From: CAYQPF01 sp964419225
GTDB lineage: Bacteria > Cloacimonadota > Cloacimonadia > Cloacimonadales > CAYQPF01
Direction: 5' to 3'
Length of the DNA stretch: 46,545 nt
Assembly: GCA_964419225.1 (NCBI GenBank)
Contig: CAYQPF010000021.1
Location: 1 to 46,545, forward strand
The stretch's first letter is position 1. Each line of letters starts with the position of its first letter. Position numbers and translations under genes: made by a program. A model generated the notes under the pieces. It was not told the DNA's origin. It made no database searches and saw only the letters and a program-made list of their open reading frames with translations. Shown piece by piece: positions 23,591 to 32,269 of this stretch.

Positions 23591-24586
23591 TTATTTGTGT
23601 TTCAGCCAGGCTTTGACAGTTTCCTTAACTTTGCTGTCATTAATTTTGGAGAGCAGAATATCGGGGTTTTTGGCCAAAGTGTTTTCCAGAATAACGATCT
23701 GTACTTTATCTAGTGATTCTGCCTTCAGATTACTCTTGAGCTGATCATGTAAATGGATAGGATATCCGCTGATAACGGATAGATCCTGAAGTTCATTAGG
23801 GTTTGTGAGAGCCTGAACAGAGACTGTAAAAACTACCTGATGCAGAAAGATCTGCTGCATTTGATTACCTTTTAACTGGCTCAGAAATTTGTTATCGCCA
23901 AAGATCTTGTTTTGTAATTCCAGCCATTTTTGGCAGATGCTTTTCGCAGGATTGACAGAAAATACACCGCAGTTATAATACGGGTAAATTTTCTGATCAT
24001 CTACGATAGTCTCAACAAAAAGATCTTTATTGGGTATGATTTTAGCGGTCGAGAAAATATCCTTCCAATATGAATTGAACTCTTTATTGTAGGCGATTCC
24101 TACTTCATTCTTCAGAAATACAGGACGCAGGCCAATCGTTTTACCATCAGATAAATATAATTCATTTGGCTGATTGAGTAGGATTGTTTCCGGATCCAGC
24201 CAGATCATGTTTTCAAAAGTATTGGCACATTGAGTTTCCAGGGCAGCTGCAGCAACAGCTTTAAATGAATAAGGTACAGAAGGCATGCTATTTGTGAATA
24301 AGAAATATTTAACTTTATATTTCGTAAAGTCAGGAAGCTGTTTCTTAAGGTTTTCATTAACTGCGAGAAAGATGGGAGCCTCTTTAGCTGTTCCACCATA
24401 ATTACGAATGCTTTTTATTAAAACTTCCAATGATTTCAGTTGCTCAACATCATTAGCGTAAGTGGCAAAAGCTATTTTCTCCATCTGTTTTTCCTGTGTC
24501 ATCACAGGTCTAAAATCCTGTGAGTTGAGTAATGTTACATTGAAAAACAGGATTACACCGAGACAAATTAGTATAATTTTTTTCAT
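23591..24586 (-). CDS. Exported glycosyltransferase-like protein
   Basis: 331 residues. A signal peptide MKKIILICLGVILFFNVTLL is followed directly by a domain that looks like a GT-A nucleotide-sugar transferase: KIAFATYANDVEQLKSLEVL, then IWLDPETILLNQP (in the place of the usual D-x-D metal site, here D-P-E-T), KTIGLRPVF, and PYYNCGVFSVNPAKSICQKW, as in GT8-type enzymes. An exported GT-A fold is odd because nucleotide sugars are cytoplasmic; the altered D-x-D also argues for lost or changed activity. ATG follows AAGGAGATATT, an excellent site. It is downstream of sppA on the same strand, 144 bases away with a hairpin between. The fold assignment is by motif only. Confidence 0.6.
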   Translation of the reverse strand: MKKIILICLGVILFFNVTLLNSQDFRPVMTQEKQMEKIAFATYANDVEQLKSLEVLIKSIRNYGGTAKEAPIFLAVNENLKKQLPDFTKYKVKYFLFTNSMPSVPYSFKAVAAAALETQCANTFENMIWLDPETILLNQPNELYLSDGKTIGLRPVFLKNEVGIAYNKEFNSYWKDIFSTAKIIPNKDLFVETIVDDQKIYPYYNCGVFSVNPAKSICQKWLELQNKIFGDNKFLSQLKGNQMQQIFLHQVVFTVSVQALTNPNELQDLSVISGYPIHLHDQLKSNLKAESLDKVQIVILENTLAKNPDILLSKINDSKVKETVKAWLKHK

Positions 24587-24658
24587 AATATCTCCTTGAA
24601 AGTGTGATTGTGTAAATGTTCATAATTGTCTTGAATGATAATAACACAAGACCCTCAA

Positions 24659-24681
24659 CCTTCTCCCTGGTAGGGAGAAGG
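24659..24681. repeat. Perfect 10-bp-stem hairpin between sppA and the GT-like gene
   Basis: CCTTCTCCCT (24659-24668), loop GGT, AGGGAGAAGG (24672-24681), preceded by ACCCTCAA. It has no T-run on the minus side, so it is a weak terminator at best. Its shape (CCCTCA... CTCCC...GGGAG) is like a palindromic intergenic repeat I have seen in many unrelated bacteria. Confidence 0.7.
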
Positions 24682-24730
24682 AATAACTGTATTACCGGCA
24701 TTTAGGCAGTTTTGCTTATCTGTCATTGAT

Positions 24731-26455
24731 CTAATTATTAATTTCCAGAGGCAGAACCGTCTGAATGGGATTTTCATTCAACTGATTGTAAATTTTTAGG
24801 GATTTTTCCATTTCTTTTTCAATCATATTGGGTTTAACAAAAACTTTTGCCAGATTCTGAAAATCAAATTTATCCTTGAAAATGATCTCTAAAAGGCTTT
24901 GCTTGGTCGGATAGAATTCCGTTGCATAATCAACTGTCTTGGACAATTTAGCAGCCATTTTTATTGCCATATCCAAAGTACCGATCTCATCCACCAGTCT
25001 GTTCTCTTTGGCCTGTGTACTGCTCCATACTCTGCCCTGAGCTACTGTTTCCACTTCGTCCATACTCAGCTTTCTTCCATCTGCAACTCTGGTTTTGAAC
25101 TCATTATAGGTATTCATCACTCCAAGCTGCATTGACTGTAATTCCTCAGGTTTAGCTTTTTGCCACGGATCCAGGAAGGAAGCATATTTGCCATATCCAA
25201 CACTCTGGCTGTTTACCCCGATCTTTCCGCTGAGTCTGTTGAAATTGGGAATTGCACTGATTACACCAATAGAACCTGTTATTGTGTATGGATCTGCAAA
25301 AATATAGTCTGCATTGCAGGCAATATAATAACCACCGGAAGCAGCGACATCACCCATCGACACGATGAGTGGTTTTGAACTTTTCAATTTCCTGAGCTTA
25401 TCCCAGATAATGTCTGATTCCAAAGCACTTCCACCGGGACTGTCTATTCGGAGTACAACTGCCCGGACATCAACATCTTTTTCCAGATCAGCCAAGGTTT
25501 TGTTGAATTCCTTAGAGGAAATTGTCGGGGTGGCATAATTTCCAGCGACAGGAGTGATATCACCCTGAGCATAAAGAACTGCTATAATCTCGGAAGAATT
25601 ATTGGTTAACATTTTGTTATATCTGCTTAAGCTGACCAGGTTCGAGGTATGGATGCCTAAGTTTTTGTACAGGTCATCACGGTAGCATAATTTATCCACC
25701 AATTGATATTTAAGGGCATTTTCGCCTGTGATGAACATGTCGGGTCTTTGTTCATAGATCTCTTTTATTTTGGCAACATCCATCTTTCTATTCTGAGCGA
25801 TATCAGAAAGAAGTCTGGTATAGACATCCTGAAAGAGAGATGACAGGTTTGACTGCAATTCCGGAGACATATTGTTGCGGGAATAAGTTTCCCCGTAGCC
25901 TTTATATTTACCGGCTTTGATGATATTCATATCAATACCAATCTTATCAAGCAGGGTCTTATAAAACATGATATTAGATCCGACGCCTGTAAGAATAATA
26001 CCGGCAGAGGAAGAAGGATTAAGGCAGATCTGATCTGCAGCGGTCGAGATCAGATAATCTTTATTGGAAGCCATGTCAATATAGGCATAGACTTTTTTAC
26101 CTGATTTGCGGAAATCCTGCAGGGCAAGAATCAACTCATGTGCTGTAGCATAACCTGTGGAAACGAATTTTGTTTCCAAAACGATTCCTTTGATCTGAGG
26201 ATCGGATTTGGCAGCCTTGATCTTACTGATAATTTCATTTGCAGAATAAGGATTAACATTGAAGAAATCATCTTTCAAAGTATTATATTCGCTTAATTCT
26301 CCGCTCAAATTCACATACAGCCAGGAATTGTTATCAATAGGTATATTCTGTTTAACATTGCTATTATTCATTAAATAATTTATCGATAATACAAAAAATA
26401 GTACTACTAAAGCTATGGATGTTAAACACCCAAACGCAAACCACTTTGTCTTCAT
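24731..26455 (-). CDS. sppA: Signal peptide peptidase SppA, long (67-kDa) type, S49 family
   Basis: Membrane-anchored serine protease that degrades released signal peptides. 574 residues, with an N-terminal anchor (CLTSIALVVLFFVLSINYLM, residues 10-29). It has the tandem S49 repeats of the long type. The catalytic Lys-Ser dyad is visible: Lys185 in AGKYKGYGE in the first repeat and Ser373 in GDVAASGGYYIA in the second, with DSPGGS (338-343) and TGSIGVIS nearby. ATG follows TTAAGGAGAAAG. It is the gene after the NtrX-type regulator, 62 bases away, and probably in the same transcript, although a tandem tract lies between. Confidence 0.95.
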   Translation of the reverse strand: MKTKWFAFGCLTSIALVVLFFVLSINYLMNNSNVKQNIPIDNNSWLYVNLSGELSEYNTLKDDFFNVNPYSANEIISKIKAAKSDPQIKGIVLETKFVSTGYATAHELILALQDFRKSGKKVYAYIDMASNKDYLISTAADQICLNPSSSAGIILTGVGSNIMFYKTLLDKIGIDMNIIKAGKYKGYGETYSRNNMSPELQSNLSSLFQDVYTRLLSDIAQNRKMDVAKIKEIYEQRPDMFITGENALKYQLVDKLCYRDDLYKNLGIHTSNLVSLSRYNKMLTNNSSEIIAVLYAQGDITPVAGNYATPTISSKEFNKTLADLEKDVDVRAVVLRIDSPGGSALESDIIWDKLRKLKSSKPLIVSMGDVAASGGYYIACNADYIFADPYTITGSIGVISAIPNFNRLSGKIGVNSQSVGYGKYASFLDPWQKAKPEELQSMQLGVMNTYNEFKTRVADGRKLSMDEVETVAQGRVWSSTQAKENRLVDEIGTLDMAIKMAAKLSKTVDYATEFYPTKQSLLEIIFKDKFDFQNLAKVFVKPNMIEKEMEKSLKIYNQLNENPIQTVLPLEINN

Positions 26456-26483
26456 TCTTTCTCCTTAATATATTTAAATCTTT

Positions 26484-26520
26484 CTAACTCTCAACTCTCA
26501 ATTCTCAATTCTCAACTCTA
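26484..26520 (-). repeat. Degenerate GAATTGAGA tract containing the stop codon of the NtrX-type gene
   Basis: Minus strand: TAGAGTTGAGAATTGAGAAT, then TGAGAGTTGAGAGTTAG. The first three bases are the regulator's own TAG stop. About five degenerate 7-8 base units. It fills most of the 62-base gap to sppA. Confidence 0.7.
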
Positions 26521-27861
26521 GCTAAGCCCAAGTTCCTTCAATTTCCGGGAAAGATTGCCTTGTTGTAAACCCAGGGCTAAGGCAGTTTTTGTGATACTGT
26601 TATCGTTTAACTCTAATTGAGTTTTCAGGTAACGCTTTTCAAAATCATCTTTTTTGTCGCTGAAGCTCTTAGTTTCAGTCCAGAAATCATCCTGAACCTG
26701 GCTCGATACAGTTTTATTTTGAGGCAGGTCTGTTTCATCTATCGTTGCTTTATCTACGAGTATGTATAATCTCTCCACCAGATTTCTTAGTTCTCTCACA
26801 TTCCCTGATAAATTCCAGGATTGCAGTGTTTTAACAGTCTTCGGACTAAAGTTTTTTTTCTTGATATTCAATTCCTGAGAAAAAGTATTGGAGAAATAGT
26901 CTATTAGAAGAGGGATATCTTCAATATGATCACGCAGGGCCGGAGCAGTTATGGGAACTACATTCAAACGGTAAAACAAGTCTTCGCGGAATTCTCCTCT
27001 ACTGACCATTTCTTCGAGATTTTTATGTGTCGCAGCGACAATCCGGGCATCGATCTTTTCTGTTTTGTTCCCACCGACTCTCTCAAATTCTCCTTCCTGC
27101 ATAACCCTCAGGATCTTGGCTTGAGCTGAGAGACTCATATCACCGATTTCATCCAGAAACAGAGTACCTTTGTCAGCTAATTCGATCTTACCTTTTTTGG
27201 CTTTAATCGCTCCAGTAAAGGCTCCTTTTTCATAACCGAACAATTCGCTTTCCACCAGTTCATTGGGGATTGCGGCCGAATTAAATTTAATGAAGGCTTT
27301 ATCTTTTCTGGGGCTCATGTTATGAATAGCATAAGCGATCAATTCTTTGCCGGTTCCGCTTTCACCTCTGATCAAGACCTTAGCGTTTGTGATGGCAACC
27401 TTTTGAATAATGGTCATCAGATCTTTGATTTCCTTGCTGTCACCGATAATTTTGTACTGTCCTTCCAAAGAATCTCTTAATCTATTATAATCTTCCTGGA
27501 TATATCTGTATTCCAAAGCCTTTTTAACTGCAATCTTGACTTTAGGTAAACTAAGCGGTTTTTCCAGAAAGTCAAAAGCACCCAATCGCATGGCTTTCAC
27601 CGCTTCCGTGATCCCGCTGTGCCCGGAAATCATGATAACCTGGATCGAAGTGTCAATATTTTTGATCTTTTCGAGAACTTCCAAACCATTCATTTCATGC
27701 ATCTGCACATCGAGTAATACGAGATCCGGGGAAAAGACATCCATTAATTCCAGACCGCTTCTGCCATTGGAACAGTGATTACATTCATAACCTTCATCTT
27801 CTAAAATTGATTGCAAGCTTAAACATATATTCAGTTCATCATCTACAATGAGAATTTTCAT
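26518..27861 (-). CDS. Sigma-54-dependent response regulator, NtrX/NtrC type
   Basis: 447 residues with three domains: receiver 1-120 (phospho-acceptor Asp51 in LVLLDVQMHEMNG, Lys101), sigma-54 AAA+ domain 135-370 (Walker A GESGTGKE 166-173, sigma-54 contact loop GAFTGA 213-218, Walker B TLFLDEIGD) and a Fis-type helix-turn-helix at the C-terminus (SITKTALALGLQQGNLSRKL). It activates sigma-54 promoters when phosphorylated by the kinase encoded just upstream. Its ATG lies inside the end of the kinase gene (23-base overlap), so the two are translated together. The DUF4390-NtrY-NtrX order supports NtrX rather than NtrC. Confidence 0.93.
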   Translation of the reverse strand: MKILIVDDELNICLSLQSILEDEGYECNHCSNGRSGLELMDVFSPDLVLLDVQMHEMNGLEVLEKIKNIDTSIQVIMISGHSGITEAVKAMRLGAFDFLEKPLSLPKVKIAVKKALEYRYIQEDYNRLRDSLEGQYKIIGDSKEIKDLMTIIQKVAITNAKVLIRGESGTGKELIAYAIHNMSPRKDKAFIKFNSAAIPNELVESELFGYEKGAFTGAIKAKKGKIELADKGTLFLDEIGDMSLSAQAKILRVMQEGEFERVGGNKTEKIDARIVAATHKNLEEMVSRGEFREDLFYRLNVVPITAPALRDHIEDIPLLIDYFSNTFSQELNIKKKNFSPKTVKTLQSWNLSGNVRELRNLVERLYILVDKATIDETDLPQNKTVSSQVQDDFWTETKSFSDKKDDFEKRYLKTQLELNDNSITKTALALGLQQGNLSRKLKELGLS

Positions 27862-29011
27862 CCATTTTCTCCATAATTAATTCAAATTGAGTACCCTGAC
27901 CAACCTTACTTTTTACTCTGATCAAAGCATTGTTTATATCACATAATTTCTTTACCAGTGCTAATCCAATGCCGGTTCCTTTACTTTTTTTCGTAAAATA
28001 AGGCTCGAATATGCGTTGGATATCTTCTGTTTCTATCCCTGTTCCTTTATCAATGATCTGCAAAACCAGATAGCTCCTGCTTGATTTAAGGGCAACTGTG
28101 ATCTCTCCCTGTTTTTCTGAAGCATCCATCGCATTCTGAAAGATATTGGTCATGATCTGATAAAAATGCATCTTATCAAAACAAACCTGGCTGCCTGTTT
28201 CCAACTCCAAATTTACCTTATAATCATGCTTATAGGGTACAACAATTTCTTTAACCATCTCAGCAGGATCAAAGATCAATTTGTCGGGCTGAGTTATCTT
28301 GGCATAGTTGGAAAAAGACTGGACAACTTCCCGCAGATTGGCAATTTCCTGATAAATGATTCTGACAGCTTCGGGGAAGATCTCCTTGAATTTTTCAAAA
28401 TCAGTACCGAATTTATCTTCCAATCTCTCAATAGAAAGTTGGATAGGAGTAAGAGGGTTTTTTATTTCATGTGCCAGAATTCTGGACAGTTCTTTCCATA
28501 TCATTTCTTTTTCGGCAAAAACTAATTTCCTCTGGACATTATCCAATTCTCTCGACATATCATTAAAAGATTGTTTAAGCATCCTTAATTCATGGATGCC
28601 GTTCTCTCTGAGTCTTACTGAAAAGTCTCCTTCCCGGATGCGTGAAGTTGCTTTCTGAATTTCCTTCAAGGGCTTTGTAATGATGTAAAACACAACCACA
28701 AATAAACCTACGGAAAGCATGGACAGAAGGAATAACATCAAGGCTGAATAAACGCGTGACTCGTTCTGAATCATTAAAACTGATGCCGAGGACTCGTTGA
28801 ATCTGTTCAATAATGCCTTAGCGATTAAACTATCACGCTCTGTCTTGAACTGCAATTCTGATAAGGCTCCCGGTGATTGGATATTCTCAAAAGCTTCACT
28901 AACTTCTTTTTGTTTTTTACTGAATAAATTGTTCAATAAAAACACACTGCCCAAATTTATAATCAAAAACAGGGCAATTACAATTACTCTTAATCCGATT
29001 TTAAGTTTCAT
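27839..29011 (-). CDS. Sensor histidine kinase, NtrY type
   Basis: 390 residues. Two membrane segments (about 8-28 and 90-112) enclose a short extracytoplasmic part; HAMP-like linker 113-160 (PLKEIQKATSRIREGDFSV); phospho-acceptor His181 in LAHEIKNPLTPIQLS, the NtrY/NtrB form of the H-box; ATPase N-box NIFQNAMDAS and G-boxes DKGTGIE and GTGIGLALVK. It autophosphorylates and passes phosphate to the overlapping regulator gene. It is shorter than proteobacterial NtrY (about 700 residues) because no PAS domain is present. Its start overlaps the DUF4390 gene by 11 bases. Confidence 0.92.
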   Translation of the reverse strand: MKLKIGLRVIVIALFLIINLGSVFLLNNLFSKKQKEVSEAFENIQSPGALSELQFKTERDSLIAKALLNRFNESSASVLMIQNESRVYSALMLFLLSMLSVGLFVVVFYIITKPLKEIQKATSRIREGDFSVRLRENGIHELRMLKQSFNDMSRELDNVQRKLVFAEKEMIWKELSRILAHEIKNPLTPIQLSIERLEDKFGTDFEKFKEIFPEAVRIIYQEIANLREVVQSFSNYAKITQPDKLIFDPAEMVKEIVVPYKHDYKVNLELETGSQVCFDKMHFYQIMTNIFQNAMDASEKQGEITVALKSSRSYLVLQIIDKGTGIETEDIQRIFEPYFTKKSKGTGIGLALVKKLCDINNALIRVKSKVGQGTQFELIMEKMDENSHCR

Positions 29012-29549
29012 ATTCTTTAATCTTTATCACCTTTTTGAATACAGGTGATTTAAAATTCCAAAGCAGCATTAAATCAATCTCCTTTTTCAGTGTATCAAGT
29101 TTGAGGGTTGATAAGTGGGAACTGAGTTCTACTTCCAGATCTCCGGAGGTGTTCCTGATAACAGATGTATATTCTATATTGGAAATTAAATTGATCATTT
29201 CTTTAAAAGATTTCGTTGTTTGAGTGGACTTTTGTTCCTCCAACTGGCAGGAATATGTCCTGTTCATGGGGTCGTATTCAACAGTGTGCTGAAACTTTTT
29301 CTGGTGAATAATCTTATTATTTTTGCTTATCTTAACTTCGAAAAATATCGGAACCCGTTTACCGGAATTGAAAATCTGTTCAAAATCATTTTCAAATCCA
29401 TTCACAATTTTACTTTTGACCAGCAGTTCATGATTCTCATATTTCAAAAATAAAGGAGATAATTCAGCATTATTTCCTTGATAATTTGAGAACATAAGCA
29501 TACTGAAAGCCAAAACTCCAGCATATATCTTACCGGCTATAGCATTCAT
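29001..29549 (-). CDS. DUF4390 protein, first gene of the ntrYX-type operon
   Basis: 182 residues with an N-terminal hydrophobic signal (MNAIAGKIYAGVLAFSMLMF), then a beta-rich domain (LSPLFLKYENHELLVKSKIV, PIFFEVKISKNNKIIHQKKF). Size, opening strand and position directly before a NtrY-type kinase fit DUF4390, which in proteobacteria also precedes ntrY. It may be an extracytoplasmic partner of the kinase; the function is not established. Promoter candidate at 29622-29649. Confidence 0.8.
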   Translation of the reverse strand: MNAIAGKIYAGVLAFSMLMFSNYQGNNAELSPLFLKYENHELLVKSKIVNGFENDFEQIFNSGKRVPIFFEVKISKNNKIIHQKKFQHTVEYDPMNRTYSCQLEEQKSTQTTKSFKEMINLISNIEYTSVIRNTSGDLEVELSSHLSTLKLDTLKKEIDLMLLWNFKSPVFKKVIKIKEYET

Positions 29550-29621
29550 CCTTCAAATCCTTGAAAATCTTTATTCTCCACCAAGTATCAATTCAAAACT
29601 ATCTCCTAACAATCCGTCTTT

Positions 29622-29649
29622 AATTTAACCAGCTAGCATCAAATGTCAA
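29622..29649 (-). promoter_or_regulatory. Probable promoter of the DUF4390-ntrYX operon
   Basis: Minus strand: TTGACA (29649-29644), 16 bases, TAAATT (29627-29622), about 73 bases before the first start codon. The -35 is perfect and the -10 matches 4 of 6. Confidence 0.5.
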
Positions 29650-29707
29650 GCGAAAAAATCAGGGGAAGACTAAAGTCTGGATACTAAAGTTAGTTGTTTT
29701 ACTTAAT

Positions 29708-30439
29708 TCAGTCAATGACAACCTTGGCATTTTGGTCGAAAGGGTTTAATCTTACGGCCAGTGAAAACAGATACGGATAGTTGAACTGGATGAATTTGAG
29801 ATAATTCAGCCATTCATATACAAGAGGCTGATAGACTCTCTGCATATCGATGATCAGATGCTCCAGATCAGCTTTGGGGATATTCTGAAATTCACAACGG
29901 TATGATAATTCTTCCAGAAGATGGAACACAGCTCGCAATAGGGTAGTAAAGCTTTCATGCTCCAGAAGCATGGGGTTTTCCAGCATATTCACCAAAGTAT
30001 TTCTCTGTTCATTCAGGAGCAGAGAGATTTGCATGAAATCTATGTTCTGTGGATCAAACTTAAAAGGAATTGTTTTCAGTAGCTTCTGAGTCTGCAGATA
30101 GGTATCTTTCTTCCATTGGGTATTCACTTTAAAAAAATTACTCTTTTCAGAAATATTCTGATCATGTGCCACACATATATTGAGCAGTTTCATCCCGACT
30201 TCACTAAAAAAGACTCCGATAACCATGTTCAACTTTTCCAGTCTGGCTTGTTTCTCTCTGTTCGTGAGTACACTTTCGATGATAATAGTAACAATTAGAA
30301 CAGATATTGGCAGGAAAGCCAGGTCCAGAATGAAATAGGTGAGAATGGTTTTACTGTCATGAAAGAGCAGAAAATAAAAGTAGTAGATCAGAGCAGAAAT
30401 ACTGACAATTATTGCAGCAAGCATAAAGTGTTTTTTCAA
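29708..30439 (-). CDS. Inner-membrane protein of unknown function, two transmembrane segments
   Basis: About 243 residues. Two N-terminal membrane helices (LAAIIVSISALIYYFYFLLF and ILTYFILDLAFLPISVLIVT), then a cytoplasmic helical domain (NMVIGVFFSEVGMKLLNICV, ELSYRCEFQNIPKADLEHLI) ending RLNPFDQNAKVVID. Similar two-helix proteins are widespread and unnamed. Start choice: a TTG at 30478 has no ribosome site; TTG at 30439 sits four bases after GGAGG; ATG at 30424 is 18 bases from it. I prefer 30439. No operon partner. Confidence 0.75.
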   Translation of the reverse strand: MKKHFMLAAIIVSISALIYYFYFLLFHDSKTILTYFILDLAFLPISVLIVTIIIESVLTNREKQARLEKLNMVIGVFFSEVGMKLLNICVAHDQNISEKSNFFKVNTQWKKDTYLQTQKLLKTIPFKFDPQNIDFMQISLLLNEQRNTLVNMLENPMLLEHESFTTLLRAVFHLLEELSYRCEFQNIPKADLEHLIIDMQRVYQPLVYEWLNYLKFIQFNYPYLFSLAVRLNPFDQNAKVVID

Positions 30440-30518
30440 AAACCCTCCAAAATTCTGTACATGGATATATTTATTCAAAAGTATGGGAAATGGTCAAGGG
30501 AAAGATAAGTGTCAGGGG

Positions 30519-30752
30519 TTAATTATTAATTATCAATTATTAATTATTAATGGGGGGAAAAGGGAAATTATTGTAACATGCAGACTATGTTCAATCTGAA
30601 AAATGTTAATTGATAGATCAAAGAAAAGAGAAAACCCGCAGGCAGTATTTAATTATTAATGGGGAAAAAGGGAAATTATTGTAACATACAGACTATATTC
30701 AATCGGAAAAATGTTAATTGATAGATCAAAGAAAAGAGAAAACCCGCAGGCA
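30519..30752. repeat. Tandem duplication of about 103 bases preceded by an AATTATTAATTATC tract
   Basis: 30542-30644 and 30651-30752 are near-identical (about 7 differences by eye), each starting AATTATTAATGGGG and ending AAAACCCGCAGGCA. The left unit is preceded by a degenerate TTAATTATTAATTATCAATT tract (30519-30551), a remnant of which (AATTATTAATGGGG) is inside both units, so the duplication probably used it. No gene lies in 30440-31049. Confidence 0.85.
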
Positions 30753-30755
30753 AGT

Positions 30756-30894
30756 AGTAAGGAGAGAGTAGGCAGGGTGCAGTCGGCAGAGGGCAGTGAA
30801 TATGTAGGGGCAGCCTCCCACGGCTGCCCAAAGCAGAACAAGGCTTTTAAGCTGGTTGCATTAATTTTGTAGGGGCGAACCTGTGTGTTCGCCC
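30756..30894. repeat. GGCAG-word tract and two GTAGGGGC hairpins upstream of recR
   Basis: A degenerate tract of GGCAG words (30770-30798) is followed by two similar hairpins: GGGCAGCC-tcccac-GGCTGCCC (30808-30829) and GGGCGAAC-ctgtgt-GTTCGCCC (30873-30894). Both have 8-bp stems, 6-base loops and a GTAGG lead. No T-run. They resemble a palindromic repeat found in many unrelated bacteria. Confidence 0.75.
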
Positions 30895-31049
30895 TGTTAT
30901 CCAGATCAAATGAATGTTGCAAATTATTATTTCTTCTCTTTTGTGTTTTTTGTGGCAATTACACCTTTTGGGAGTGGATTCATTTATTATTTGACTTAAA
31001 ACAGGGTTTGGAGAAATTGTTAAATATTAAGAAAAGGCAGGAGTAAAAT

Positions 31050-31643
31050 ATGTTTCAAGGTTTGCTGGGAGATTTAGTGAAGCAATTCAAGCAATTACCC
31101 GGGATAGGCGAAAAATCGGCCCAGCGTTTGGCACTGCATATTATTGCAGAGCGGAAGGATCTGGCTATAAGCTTGTCGGCAGTTCTCAGAGCAGCCGCAG
31201 AATCCTATCGTAATTGTACAGTTTGCAACATACTCTCAGAAACAGACATCTGCCCTATCTGTGCCAGTACTATGAGAGATAAAACCAAGCTCTGTATAGT
31301 GGAATCCTCCAAAGATGTTTTTCTGATGGAGAATACGCATGAGTACAATGGTTATTATTTCGTTCTGGGAAAATTACTGTCACCTCTTGACGGAGTTGGA
31401 ATTGAGGATATTCATTATTCCCGTTTGATGCAGTTGCTTGCCTCTAATGAGTTTCAGGAAATTATCCTGGCCTTGAATCCTTCTGCGGAGGGTGAGAATA
31501 CGATCCATTTTCTGGCTGAAGAAATGACCAAATCCGGTTTGCAGATAACCCGCTTATCTACCGGCATTCCCTTCGGTGGAGATATCGAATATACAAATCC
31601 TTTGACCTTACTTACCGCTTTTAAGAGGAGATTTACGGTTTAA
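31050..31643 (+). CDS. recR: Recombination mediator RecR
   Basis: 197 residues, usual RecR length. Order of domains: helix-hairpin-helix LPGIGEKSAQRLALHII (about 17-33), C4 zinc finger CTVCNILSETDICPIC, Toprim domain LCIVESSKDVFLMENTHEYN, GYYFVLGKLLSPLDGVGIED and ALNPSAEGENT, and the C-terminal ITRLSTGIPFGGDIEYTNPL. With RecF/RecO it loads RecA at gaps. ATG follows AGGAGTAAAAT. The stop overlaps the ribE start (TAATG), so the two are coupled. The usual dnaX/ybaB partners are absent. Confidence 0.97.
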   Translation: MFQGLLGDLVKQFKQLPGIGEKSAQRLALHIIAERKDLAISLSAVLRAAAESYRNCTVCNILSETDICPICASTMRDKTKLCIVESSKDVFLMENTHEYNGYYFVLGKLLSPLDGVGIEDIHYSRLMQLLASNEFQEIILALNPSAEGENTIHFLAEEMTKSGLQITRLSTGIPFGGDIEYTNPLTLLTAFKRRFTV

Positions 31644-32269
31644 TGTTTACAGGAATTATTCTGGAGATTGGAACTGTTAAGTCCGTGGAACAAAAAAGCG
31701 GGAAAACCTATTTCAGGATTTCTTGTAGTACGATTCAGAAAGGTTTGAAAATCGGGGATAGTGTTGCCTGCAACGGGATATGTCTGACGATCATTGAGTT
31801 TGATGCAGGAATGATCAAAGCAGAAGCTATGAATGAAACTCTGCATAAAACTAATGCCGGTTTATGGAAGAATGGAAGCAAAATAAATTTGGAAACTGCC
31901 ATGGTTTTTGGCGGAAGAATTGACGGGCATATCGTACAGGGTCATGTGGATCGGACCGCAGAACTTCTGTCCAGGAGTTATACCGGAGATACACTTTATC
32001 TGGAAATTGCTTTGCATCCGGAAGACAGGAAGCTGGTTGTACCTCAGGGTTCTGTCTGTTTGAACGGGGTATCTTTGACTATTGCTAAATTACAGTCAGA
32101 CAGCTTTAGTGTGGCAATTATAGGGCATACTTTGGAAAGCACAAATTTTACAGGATTGAAAGTGCATGATGCAATAAATATAGAATATGATATTTTGGGT
32201 AAATATGTGGTACGCTATTTTGAGAAGTCCAAACTGACGGAGGGATGGTTACTTGAAAACGGTTTTTAG
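31643..32269 (+). CDS. ribE: Riboflavin synthase, alpha chain
   Basis: 208 residues; converts two 6,7-dimethyl-8-ribityllumazine to riboflavin. Two tandem lumazine-binding repeats: MFTGIILEIGTV with SVACNGICLTI, and GGRIDGHIVQGHVDRTAELL with VCLNGVSLTIAKL. The C-terminus SVAIIGHTLESTNF, VHDAINIEYDILGKYVVRY is typical. It starts on the last base of the recR stop codon and overlaps the next gene by 17 bases. No other rib genes and no FMN riboswitch are visible in the window. Confidence 0.96.
   Translation: MFTGIILEIGTVKSVEQKSGKTYFRISCSTIQKGLKIGDSVACNGICLTIIEFDAGMIKAEAMNETLHKTNAGLWKNGSKINLETAMVFGGRIDGHIVQGHVDRTAELLSRSYTGDTLYLEIALHPEDRKLVVPQGSVCLNGVSLTIAKLQSDSFSVAIIGHTLESTNFTGLKVHDAINIEYDILGKYVVRYFEKSKLTEGWLLENGF

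Noticed and set aside
2200..23600. Integrative mobile element or prophage covering the accessory region
   Set aside because: No integrase, transposase, structural phage gene, tRNA or attachment-like direct repeat at the borders; turnover at a defence hotspot explains it better.
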